This document shows positions 33,372 through 43,444 of a stretch of DNA of 64,000 bases, in pieces. How positions within the stretch are numbered: position 1 is the first letter of the stretch; every line of letters begins with the position of its first letter. The translations under genes and the position numbers were made by a program. The stretch is from the NCBI GenBank assembly GCA_033557465.1, contig CM066032.1, positions 446,894,270 to 446,958,269 of the forward strand. Direction: 5' to 3'. Origin of the DNA: Ichthyophis bannanicus (Eukaryota; Chordata; Amphibia; Gymnophiona; Ichthyophiidae). The notes beneath the pieces were generated by a model, which saw nothing but the letters and a program-made list of their open reading frames with translations, made no database searches and was not told the DNA's origin.

Positions 33372-33559
33372 CCTGCCCGTCTATGAGGCGGAAACTCCCC
33401 CAGCCTAGGGTCCCCCCCTCCGCCCACATCCACCCCATCCAAAACTTCCGCATCCACCGTCGGAACATCCAACACACAAACAAACTCCGCCAACAAGCAT
33501 ACCAACCCAGCCACACACATAAACATAATCCCAACCGACATCCAGTACCTCTGTCACCC

Positions 33560-34260
33560 CTCTGTGTTAACCTCGTCCCCATTCCCCCCACCCTCCCCCT
33601 CCCCTCCCAACCTCATCCTCCCATCTCCCCCCCTCTGCCACCGCCACTTCCCACTGCCAGTCTATCCACGCTGGCACCACCACGACTTCCATTGCATGCA
33701 AGGCCCTCCCCCCCCACCCAATCAAACAGTCAGACCCCAAATTGCTCAGTCATTACCGACCCCCTCAAGTGGCACGCCCCACATTCACACTCTTGCACTC
33801 AGAACCTCGCCCGCACAGTATGTTGCCTACCCCCCCTGCTAATCAACTGAAACCTCACCTCCCGAACTACCAAGGGCCTAAACCCCCTCACCGGCCTGCC
33901 CAGGAGCGACAGATGCAGAACCTCTGAAGTGTCTCCTCCTTCCCCCCCCCTCTTCCCCCCACCCCCGGAGTGCGGACCCCGGTGCCCGGTACAGGGCCCC
34001 GCCCTTCATTTCCCCCCCCCTGCCCCCCATGAAATAACAGAGCCCAAAAAGAAAGATGGAGAGAAAAGAAAGGGATGGGGGTAGAAAGGAAAGACCACGG
34101 GGCAAAAAGACAATAAAATTAAATTAAAAGGAGGAGGGAAAGGGGGAGCGTAGACGAAAGATAGGAGAGAAAAAGACAAATCCACGGGACCCCCCTCCGG
34201 AGCCCGGCCTAAGTACCAGACGGCTAGCCGGACCTTGCATTCTCTAAAACCAATACCCTG
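33560..34260. repeat. Low-complexity inter-ORF region of the L1-like LINE
   Basis: Pyrimidine-rich (33560-33660), C-rich (33930-34030) and purine-rich (34040-34160) tracts between ORF2 and ORF1 of the LINE. The 166-aa and other frames here are composition artefacts. Confidence 0.6.
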
Positions 34261-34908
34261 CATTACATGAAAACATTATATAAAACAGTACAGAAAAACA
34301 GTATATAAAACATTATATACAAAGCTTATATAAAAACAAAAACATTACCCTCCGGCTTATTATCAGCCCATATAAGAGAAAAGAAAGGAGAAGAGGGAGG
34401 GACAGAAAGCACCAAACCACACACAGCACCACCTTCTAAAATCGGCAGTATCAGCAAAACCATAAGTCTTGTCAGCCGCTTCAACCTCAGCAGCCGGCTA
34501 CAGTGCTACGGAAAAAGGAAAGAAAAGAAAAAAAACCCTGTAATGTTACAGAAATAAAATAATAATACTAATAATACTAACAAAATATGTACGAGTAATA
34601 TTGATAAAGTAGATAATAATAAAACATGTGTTCAGGGCTCCCACATGACTCAACAACAACAACATGAGGGATACCCGAGGCCCTGTCATAGGGAACATTA
34701 GAACCAGCACAGTAGAAGTAACCCAAAGGCCCAAGGTCCGGTCCATAGAGGAGCCAAGTAAGAGCCAAATAAGAGGCCCTCCGCTGGAGCAGGCTCAACG
34801 TGAGCTAAGTCCCATGGAGAAAAAAAAAAACTCAGCCTGCGCCAGGCCTCAGAGGGCCTAAGCCCCCAATCAAAACTGAGCGTACACTGTTGGCCCAAAC
34901 CTGTCCCC

Positions 34909-35724
34909 TCAACCAAGGCCGTTGCAGAAGTCCATGGCTTCCTGCGGTGAAGAGAAGACCCGGCGGCCATTCTCGGAATCCACTCTCAGGGTAGCCGGGT
35001 AAGCCAAGGTAAAGCGGATACCCCTTTCCACCAGATGGCCACATGCATCCCTGAAGGCTTTTCGGCGCAGTGCTACTCCGGCAGAGTAATCTTGAAAAAT
35101 AAGCACCCTGTTGGCAGTGGGCCCCGATCTCCTGTAAAGACGGGAAGCGCGGAGCACCCCCTCTTTTTGTGCCGCATTTAAAAACCGGGCGATAACAGCC
35201 CGCAGCCTGCTATCTCCGGCCTGGTATGACCCCAACCGGTACGCACGCTCCTGCACAATGGGCCCCACTTCGCCCTCCAGAGGCAGGTGTTCCGGGATCC
35301 ATTTTTCTAGGAAACAGCGCAGGTCCTTCTCCAGCACCGTCTCAGCGATGCCAATAAAGCGCAGGTTATTTCGCCGGCTGCGATTCTCAAGATCCTCAAT
35401 CTTATCCTTCTGCCTGGCCAGGGTCTCCTCCAACCGCTTGAGCCGGTTTTCGTCCCGCACCTGCAGGTCTTCCAGTGCACCTATGCGGGTCTCAGCCCGC
35501 TCCAGGCGGCCGGCGAATTCCGCCACCGCTTGTGCCACGGCCGCGATTTGTGTCGCCAGCCCTCCTAGGCGATCCTCTAATGCGACCACCACCGCCTTAG
35601 ATACTTCTTCCACCATTGTTGGTGCGGTCTCAGATGACGGACCTTCCTGGGCCCCATCCGCCATTTTACCATCACCTCCACGTGGCTTCTCGCGGCGGGA
35701 GGATTTTGTCACCATACAAAGCAC
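34909..35724 (-). pseudogene. L1-type ORF1 protein, 271 aa open frame
   Basis: An RNA-binding chaperone-like protein of L1/Tx1 LINEs that packages LINE RNA. After a basic N-terminus (~1-35) it has a coiled-coil heptad region (~36-115: EDRLGGLATQIAAVAQ through LEETLARQKDKIEDLENR). It then has the RRM-like start SRRNNLRFIGIAE (~118-130) and the C-terminal part (VQERAYRLGS; RVLIFQDYSAGVALRRKAF; GIRFTLAYPATLRV). The frame is uninterrupted and near normal length for the smaller members of the family, so ORF1 may be intact. Alternative methionines at residues 4 and 21 cannot be excluded as starts. ORF2 downstream is broken. Confidence 0.88.
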
Positions 35725-35896
35725 TCCCCGGGCTCCTCAACCAGCGGTGCACAGTCCCGTGCTGTTAGGAAAGCACTCACGCTGTACCAAGCAGATTCGA
35801 GGCTATCACACTAAAATAAGGGGGTGAGAGAGGAGGAAGAGCCTCGGAGCTAAGAGGGCTGCGACCCGCTCAGCTCACCATGCTACTGGAAGTCTC

Positions 35897-36660
35897 GTGG
35901 ATAACATGTTAAAACCCTTGGCCCAGTGTGCAGCGGCAGCCAAGAGAGCAAATAAAATGCTAGGTATCATAAGGAAAGGAATGGAAAATAAAACAAAGGA
36001 TATTATAATGCCTCTATATCGTTCCATGGTGAGACCGCATCTTGAATATTGTGTGCAATTCTGGTCGCCGTATCTTAAAAAGGATATAGCGTTATTAAAA
36101 AAGGTACAGAGAAGAGCCACCAAAATGGTAAATGTGATGGAAGGATACCCCTATGAAGAAAGGCTAAAAAGGTTAGGGCTCTTTAACCTTGAAAAGAGAC
36201 GGCTGAGGGGAGATAAGATAGAAGTCTATAAATTAATGAATGGAGTGGAACGGGTAAACGTAGATTGATTGTTTTCTTTATCAGAATACAGAAAGACTAG
36301 GGGACATGCAGTGAAGCTACAAGGTAAACTATTTAAGACTAATAAAAGAAAATATTTTTTCACTCAACATGTAATCAAACTCTGGAATTTGTTATCGGAG
36401 GATGTAGTAAAGGCTGTTAGTGTAGCTGGGTTTAAAAAAGGTTTTGACAAGTTCCTGGAGGAAAGGTCTATAAACCATTATTAAGAAGGGACCCAGGATA
36501 TCAATGCTTGACCCAGTACAAGCATTGTGGAATCTGTGTCTTTTGGGGAAACTGCTAGGTACGTATGACCTAGATTGGCCACTGTTGGAAACAGGATACT
36601 GGGCTTGATGGACCTTGGTCTGACCCAGTATGGCATATCTTATGTTCTTATGTTCTTATG
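35897..36660 (+). pseudogene. CR1 LINE copy C, part 3 of 3 (ORF2 end and 3' tail)
   Basis: Starts with the second target duplication GTGGATAACATGTTA and continues the protein of part 2: [75 protein letters not shown] (35897-36268). After a stop, KYFFTQHVIKLWNLLSEDV runs to 36484. The 3' tail ends with TTATGTTC octamer repeats at 36636-36660, the usual CR1 3' signature. Confidence 0.93.
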
Positions 36661-37169
36661 AGGTGGATCTTGAATAACTTTCAGAAGACTACCTATGTTC
36701 ATGAGGAGCTTGCTAAACTAAAAGAAGAAAAAGTGATAGGGCCAGATGGAATACCTGCAAGTACTAAAGCAACTTAGGGAAATTCTAGAAGCTCTGCTGT
36801 CTGACCGTTTCAATGCTTCTTTAGAGTCAGGAGTAGCCCCAGAGGGTTGAAGAAAGGTACATGTGATCCCTCTATACAAAAGCAGGAGGTTGGAAACTAC
36901 AGGCCAGTTAGTCTGACCTATGTGGTGAGTAAATTAATGGAAATGCTCCTAAAACAAAGGATAGTGAAGTTTCTGGAATCCATTGGATTGCAGGATCTGG
37001 GCTATATTGTTTTCTCTAAAGGCAGGTCTTATCAGACAAATCTGATTTCTTTGACTGGATGACCAGAGGGTTGGACTGAAGAAGATCACTAGATGTGGTA
37101 AACTTAGATTTCAGAAAAGCCTTTGACATGGTTCAGCACAGGCGACATAAATAAATGGAGCACCCTAGG

Positions 37170-37539
37170 CAGGACCGGCGCCAGGAGATGATGTATACAC
37201 CCCCCCCCCGCCCCCGTGGCCCCCTTTGCCCCACTATTACCTCTATCCGGGACATACAATGGTGGCAACTACCATTAAGCTTTGGTGCTGTGAGGTTGTT
37301 TGCTTCCACCCCCTCTCTGACATCCAATACTGAAACAAGAAGTCTGCATTGGGCGTCGGAGCGGGGGTGGAAGCAAACATCTCTACAGTGCCAAAGCTTA
37401 AAGGTAAGTGGTGCAGGCTGTTTGTAGCCATTGCGTGTCCTGGAGAGGGGTGACAGTGACGGCAATGGGCGCCCCTGAAGGGTTCGGCACTCTAGGCAAC
37501 TGCCTAGTTTGCCTAATGGTAGTGCTGGTCCTGTCCTTG
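37170..37539. mobile_element. hAT-like MITE (CAGGACCGGCG ends)
   Basis: Inserted in CR1 copy E. The left end is CAGGACCGGCGCC; the right end runs through gcctaatggtagtgctggtcctg. The flanks accctagg (37162-37169) and tcactagg (37540-37547) are a degraded 8-bp duplication. The right interior matches 14640-14690, so the two are one family. An internal gctttggtgctg-tgaggttgtttgcttccacc segment is repeated inverted at 37358-37405. Confidence 0.65.
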
Positions 37540-37722
37540 TCACTAGGGGTGGATCCTAAAGTGACCAACTGAATTAGAAACTGGTTGAATGGGAGGCAAC
37601 AAAAGATATTGGTAAATGGAGTTCAATCTGAGGATAAGGACATTACCAGTGGTGTGCCACAGGGATCAGTCCTTGGTCCAAATCTTTTTAACAATAGGGT
37701 AGACATGCAGGAAGGTATAGAC

Positions 37723-38116
37723 CAGTGGTGTAAATTCCACCCAAGCAGTTCCCTAATGCAGGAAGGAGCCCAGGCAGGAAGGGGGCCCACATGGCAGCGC
37801 AGCAAAGTTACTTTTTATCTGTTTGCTGCGCTGCCTTCATTCCGGGCCCAGAAGTGTTCCTCCCAGGCTGATGTTATACAATACCACAAGACTTAAGCCC
37901 TGGAGGAACATCTCCAGACCTGGAATGGAGGCAGCATGGCAAACAGATTAAAGTAATTTGCCGCCCGGGGCTATTGCCAGCGGAGTGAGGGAAGGCTGAC
38001 AGGGGGGTTGTGGCGCTGGCACCATGAGGTGGGGGGGGTTTGCCATGGGAGGGGTAAAATAGGGGGCCCTCAGCAAAATATTGCTTGGGGGCCACCCACT
38101 AGAATTTTTGCCACTG
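37723..38116. mobile_element. hAT-like MITE (CAGTGG ends)
   Basis: Begins CAGTGGTGTAAATTCC and ends GAATTTTTGCCACTG. The 8-bp flanks gtatagac (37715-37722) and gtgtagac (38117-38124) differ at one base. Inserted in CR1 copy E, replacing nothing visible in the LINE except the region between GVPQGSVLGP and the thumb. No coding sequence. Confidence 0.75.
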
Positions 38117-38866
38117 GTGTAGACCACGTGAGGAAGAACTAGTAAAAACTGAAGAATGGTTGAGAATTTGGCAGCTGAGATTGAATGCTCAAAAATGCAG
38201 GGCCATGCATTTGGGCTGGAAAAATCCAAGGGAGTGATAAAATATGGGGTGTGAAGTAGTTCTGTCCATGAAAGAATAGCAGGGCCTGGGGGTGATTGTT
38301 CTTGCCGATCTTAAGGTGCCAGTAGTCTGCTTGGATGCATATGGAGAAGAATGGCCAGCAGAAAGAAGATGGTGATAGTGATTTTGTATAAGTCTCTCGA
38401 GAAACTTCATTTGGATTACTATGTGCAATATGGAGATTGCACCTTCAAAAGGATATAAAAAGTATAGAGTCAATGCAGAGGGCTGCTACTATAATGTCAG
38501 TGGTCTTAACATATGGGGAAAGACATTGAGATCTCAATATGTATACTTTGGAAGAATGGCAAGAGAGGGGAGATATGATAGCGACATTTCAATATCTCCA
38601 TGGCATAAATGCACAGGAGGAAAGCATTTTCAATTGAAAGAAAGCTCTGAAATGAGGGAGCATAGGATAAAGGTGAAAGAGAATAGAGTCAGGAGTAATC
38701 TGAGAAAATATTTCTTTACAGAAATAGTGATGGATGCCTGAAATAGCCTTGCAGTAGAGGTGGTGGGACAAACCCAAAGGGATTGTAGAGGTTACTAGTT
38801 GGTATGGATGGGCAGTTTGGATAGGCCGTATGTTCTTTATCTGCTGTCAGTTTTCTATGTTCCTAT

Positions 38867-39292
38867 ATTTTCTGGAAGACAGTAGGGCCAGATATTAGGT
38901 AGCACAGATTGAGGCGTTAAGTCAACCACGGGAAAATAAGTTTGTATTGATATTGTTTAAGTGTCTAATAAAAGCTGCAGCCCAGATTGTCAGTGCCTCT
39001 GGTCTCTTATTGAGAAGGGAGCTAAAGGAGGGAGGCTGCAAATGCCCATGTTAAGTAAACTAAAAAGTGCCAAGTATTGATGCTATGCTGTAAATCTCTG
39101 TCATGCCTTTGGCATACGTCCATGCCCCCTTGGTTAAACTTTGCTCAATATTTGTTCAATATTGAAAAACAGCAGTCAGAATTGGTGAAAGTTAAAGAGC
39201 GCCGAAATATTAATGAAGAATGTTTGATGAGAAATACTAAAGAAAATGAAACTGGGTTAAAAAGATGTCCCCAAGAAAAGCAGTTCGCTGAT
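38867..39292. other. Intergenic, no gene recognised
   Basis: An 85-aa frame (39077-39334) has no motif. The sequence may be part of the retroelement relic that ends with the hammerhead-like motif at 39293. Confidence 0.35.
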
Positions 39293-39352
39293 CCCCTTGA
39301 TAAACTCATATTGGAGAAACGCCGGAGCGCTTAGATTATTGAGGCGTTGGGG
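39293..39352 (+). ncRNA. Decayed hammerhead-like motif, plus strand
   Basis: CCCC (39293-39296), TTGATAA (CUGAUGA with two changes), a weak stem II, GAAA (39316-39319), CGCC (39320-39323), a 19-base loop, GGCG (39343-39346), TT, GGGG (39349-39352). Stems I and III pair exactly. The core differs at two positions and the cleavage site is GTT in place of GTC, so it is probably inactive. It has the same architecture as the 8.3-kb motif. Confidence 0.35.
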
Positions 39353-40384
39353 TTTTTTCTAACAAGTTGGACAGGGGAACTGAAAAGGACACCATACCAC
39401 ATAAGATAAGTGGCGTGGTGACTGCGATGAATTTTTTAAGAGAGAGTTAATGTTTATTTAAATAATAGTGCAATGTAATAGTAAAAGTTTGTTGGAAGAC
39501 AGTACATGCCTAAGGTCATTGATGTGAACGGACACTATATTGGGCGAGCATTATTACCCATATAAAAGTGTGTCAAATAAGACCGTTTATCTGAGACTGT
39601 TGGCAAAAAGAAGAAAAATTGCAAAAAAATGAAATAAATTAAAAACAGAAAAAATAGAAGAGGTTTAAAATATAATAGAGTGAATTTAATTTTTGTTTTT
39701 GTGTGAATGTAGTTCACTCCTGATAGAGACCTTTTTCAAGTTCTTTGTCTAATAAAACTTTGCTCAGACATGATGAACATCAATTTGTCAAACCAAAATT
39801 TTAGTATCTGGGAATGGGGGGGGGGGGTCAGATAAGTCCTTTTGAATATCAAATCCATTGTTTTACTCATTGAAATGCCTTTGATAGTTGCTTTCTATAG
39901 TGCTCTGTAACCACCGTCTGAAAAGTCACAGAAACTCCTCTTTATTAGTATTGAATCTCTGTATGAGAAATCAGAGGGTTAAAATACATTATGTGAAGAC
40001 TGAAATGCAGGCTGCACTATGCACTTATTGCCCTTGAAGAGATCTGTTTGTTGAAAATAACATCCAGACTCCAGTTCCTTTTCTCACCATCTTCACTCTT
40101 TCTGAAGTGCGAAGGCCTCAAGCGTTTTTTGCTAGTTTTCCACACAGTACTGTAACAAGGCTTCTGATGTGTGAGCTGACAATTTGGTGCTACTTAAATA
40201 AAAATGTGGGGGTGAAAAAAGTAGAAAAAGAAAACAAGACCATGGATACATATCATCAGGCGCTTGTAAATAGTATAAGAAATTACAGACCGATTTGCAT
40301 GAAGCATTAAATTTTGCTTTATTTTGCGAAAATAGTACTTAGTCACTTTAGCAGCACATTGCAATAGTATCCTTTTATAGCAGA
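39353..40384. other. Intergenic, no gene recognised
   Basis: AT-rich; a G run at 39819-39828. No frame with motifs and no repeat end recognised. Confidence 0.4.
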
Positions 40385-41045
40385 AGGCCCCCTAGAGAAA
40401 ATTTAGAGCACTCCCATGCCTTTATGAATGCACCACAGTAAGGTGCCACATTATATAAGAATAGATCTGGCAGGCCCAATCCTTCCTTATCTTTGCCCCA
40501 AATCAACTTTTGTTATTCTATTTTTGGAGTTTTGGTTTCCAGATGAACTTCCCTACAGTTCATCTTTTCTTTTGGCCCAGATGGACGTTGTTTCAAGTGG
40601 GCACAGCAATCTTGGTAACATCACCATTCTGACCAATGCTACTCTTACACAAAATGAAAGAGGAGATCCTTCCGTTTGTCACAAAGATGTTTATATGTTC
40701 TATTGTATCTCAGATGTTACATTGATACATCAGTGCAGGGCTCTTAAGTAGGTAGATATCAAGGTATTTCATACTACCTGTCATCGAGGTCAAAAGAACA
40801 TCTTTAGTCCACCCGTTATCCCTAACTCTCATCTGATTCACAGTGTCCGACTTCTTATAATTAATTATGACATGCACAAAGCTACCAAATTGCTCATTAA
40901 CCTGCTGAATTTCCAGTATATTAGTTCTGGACTTTCTCCCATAAAGAAGCATATCACCTGCAAATAGATTTATATTCCCATTGACTCATCTTGATATCTG
41001 CCACAACGGGATCTTGCCTGATTATTTTAGGTAGGGGCTCCAGTG
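40385..41045 (-). pseudogene. L1-like LINE RT fragment, part downstream of the hAT target
   Basis: On the minus strand the RT continues from 47782-47860: a degraded YADD-type block (AGDMLLYGRKSRTNILEIQ at ~40895-40955), FGSFVHVIINYKKSDTVNQ and MKYLDIYL. Stops and a YADD-to-AGD change show it is dead. The hAT transposon cut it next to the LEPL block. The 8-bp duplication CTCCAGTG lies at 41038-41045 and 47774-47781. Confidence 0.75.
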
Positions 41046-41419
41046 CACTGTTCCCTCTAAGCTGTGCGCGTGTGCGCGCGCACACACCTCGCCGAGCGAG
41101 CGCACACAACTTTTAAAGGAGCGCACAAAAATTACTGATTTCATGAGTTTTCAAACCTTGTGTTTTTGAAGGCTGCGGCTGCACCACCGATCTACTGCCA
41201 TTCTGTAATTTTCATCACTTCCGAATCTCTCCTCTGTCTGCACTGAGTCCCCTGCCCTCACTCCTCTCACATGTGACGACGATTGACGAATCATGACAGG
41301 CTAGAGGGAAATAAAAGGGAGGGGCAGCCAGCAAGCCAGCCTCTTTCTGCTCTTGTGCCTGCCTGCCTGCCAGCCACGCACCTCCTTTAATCTCCCTCAG
41401 CCAGTCTTCAGTGCCACGT

Positions 41420-41900
41420 GCGAGAGCAACACACGGCACCAGCGAAGAAGAGAGAGACCGGTGCTCCGGGACTGCTGCCTGGGGACGGGCTATCGGCAGC
41501 GGAGCAGGTGAGTGCATATCTATGCTTTTTTGCATATCTGTGTAGTAATCTGACTGAGTCCCCGACGCGTGAGGCATCGCGAGAGCCTACACAATTAGGC
41601 AAGGAAGAGCAAGCAGCGGCAGCTCCTCGATTTGGGGTTCTTCGTCGTCCTCCTCTATCTCTCCCGCTCGCGGGCTGCCTGCATGTCTACTCTGCACTAC
41701 GCCCAGCCCAGCCGCAGCCGCCTCCGCCTCCCACACCGTCACCCCGCCACCAGCAGCAGTACCCCATCGCCGCTGCGCTGGATGCAAGTAAGTGGGCATT
41801 TGTGGTGAGGGGGATGGAGATGTGTGGGCGTCTGTGGCTTCTTCTCCATGCCTCCCGCCCACTCCGGCCGGTGTTCTTTGTGCCGCGCGCCGCCCTCGCC
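41420..41900 (+). promoter_or_regulatory. CpG-rich leader of hAT with splice donor candidates
   Basis: This part of the leader is GC- and CpG-rich against AT-rich surroundings. It holds two good donor matches, CAG|GTGAGT (GT at 41508) and CAA|GTAAGT (GT at 41788). A good acceptor, a pyrimidine/AT tract then cttgcag with AG at 43346-43347, precedes the transposase ATG at 43445. I infer a non-coding first exon and a ~1.6-1.8-kb intron. The 187-aa frame here lacks motifs and is not called as a gene. Confidence 0.45.
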
Positions 41901-42778
41901 TGGTGCTGTCGGGGTTCGCAGCTCAGTTTTTATTTGTCATCTTTTTTTCACCCTGGGGGAAATGGGGAGTTCTCTCAGTAGAGTGGAAAGCTGGGTGGCG
42001 TTTAGTTAATTTTAGACTTAACGAGACCTTGTTCTGTAGATTCTGTCTTTTAATGCCATCTTCTCTGGCTTCATTATTTTCACGCATCTGCCGCTTTGTT
42101 TCTGCATGATTAAACTTTGTACTTGTGTTCAGTAGAATTATTGATGTAGGACTTAAGGAAAATAGTATACCTCAAATTTTAACTAAAAAAGTGGTTTGTA
42201 TTGGGGAAAAAAAAACCTCTGACTTGAGGAAGGAGCATGTTAAAAACACTGGGGGACTGCTGCTCCTATTGAGGATGCTCTTCTCACAACTGTCACTGAC
42301 TACTTTCTTCAGAAAGTTTGTTTAAAGCCATTTATTCCCTGACACCATTCTTACCTGTTGTGTAAGGCCCCCTAGAATTTCAGTGTGTGTTTTGCTCTTC
42401 TCTAAATGGTACTATTCATCTGTGTTTTAATGAGAAGGTGAAGAATGTCGCAGGGGTTACCTAGGAAAGCACTTAAGAAATGAGGAGTGGGATTTCTAAG
42501 TTCTTGCCCCCTTTTCTTTTTACTTCAGGTGGTTTCCCCATAGGGCTGGCGAGTACAGGCATAGGAACCCTGTGAAAGAGGGAAAATGTCCTTGACTTGC
42601 CCCCACTTTTCTCTCTTCTTTAACCAGAGATGATCTTTCTTTTTGCCAAATGTACTTATTACTTTTATACTTATCTTCAGAGATATCTTTTAATGCCAAA
42701 AGTATTTATTATTTTTACTACATATGCCATCCATTACCTTTTTTATTAGTGGTACTTTTTAGTCCCATTTGTTCCCCA

Positions 42779-42803
42779 GCCCCCCCCCCCCCCCCCCCCC
42801 CCC

Positions 42804-42842
<39 letters not shown>

Positions 42843-42853
42843 ACCCCCCCCCC

Positions 42854-42890
<37 letters not shown>

Positions 42891-42911
42891 ACCCCCCCCC
42901 CCCCCCCCCCT
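42779..42911. repeat. Poly-C tract, ~130 bases
   Basis: Almost pure C with five isolated A. It lies in the proposed intron of the hAT leader. The proline/histidine and glycine frames across it are artefacts. The length is likely unreliable in any assembly. Confidence 0.9.
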
Positions 42912-43444
42912 TTTAAACAGATAAAGCTCTTACAATACAATGTCAGTTTCTTTTTCTTTTTTTATTTTCTTTTACTTCCCCTTCCCCCTTCCTTCCCCCC
43001 TTTCCTATCTCCCTTCTCCCTCCCCCCCCCCGCCCATGTTATTGATGCTTGTTATCCCTCGGTCGTCGATTTTTAGTGTTCAGCTATTTTAATGTCATTT
43101 TAATGTTTTGAACTTTTGGTAAGCCATATGTTTTTTTGAGTTGCTTTACATAAAATCTTGGTGTATGTTGTTTTTATACATGTACATACCTTATAGATGT
43201 TTTTTGTGTTAATCTTGGCTATATCCATAGTTTTAAAATTAAGTCACTTTTCTGGATTTGTGTTAATCCATGTAAGTAATACTGTGCCTTCTATGTATTC
43301 TTTTTCTCTTTGTTACCACTATAACAATATTGTTATATTGCTTGCAGTTCCAACTTCCAAGCCCATCAGGCTTTGGATGAAATGCATTGGGGCATTTCTT
43401 TTGAATAATAAAGCACCTGCTGTGACCACCACACCACTTTTAAA

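Larger units (their letters stand above)
28557..35896 (-). mobile_element. Full-length Tx1/L1-like LINE
   Basis: Flanked by an exact 15-bp target duplication GTGGATAACATGTTA (28542-28556 and 35897-35911) inside CR1 copy C. On the minus strand it has a GC-rich 5' UTR from 35896, an L1-type ORF1 (35724-34909), a ~1.5-kb inter-ORF region and an ORF2 with APE, RT and a C-terminal Cys/His knuckle (33371-29197). The 3' UTR has TA/CA-rich repeats (28800-28860) and the end is A-rich (taaaaaaacag). About 7.0 kb remain after removing the 349-bp MITE and its 8-bp duplication. Frameshifts show it is no longer active, but being full length with a perfect duplication it is fairly young. Confidence 0.92.
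36661..38866 (+). pseudogene. CR1-family LINE copy E, split by two MITEs
   Basis: Plus-strand RT blocks: VIGPDGIP-like (36740), NYRPVSLTYVVSKLMEMLL (36890-36955), a KGRSYQTNLISL block (37018), DFRKAFDMVQH (37108-37140), GVPQGSVLGPNLF (37650-37690), then after the second MITE the C-terminal part (LRSQYVYFGRMAREG; HFQLKESSEMREH; RSNLRKYFFTEIVMDA, to 38741). It belongs with copies D and the 6-kb copy. Many stops; the YADD region is lost at the second insert. It ends with a CR1 tail near 38866. Confidence 0.85.

Noticed and set aside
35258..35827. 189-aa plus-strand frame opposite LINE ORF1
   Set aside because: Ser/Arg-rich shadow of ORF1, which has recognisable coiled-coil and RRM motifs.
42650..42940. 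Poly-Pro/His and poly-Gly frames
   Set aside because: Translation of a poly-C tract.
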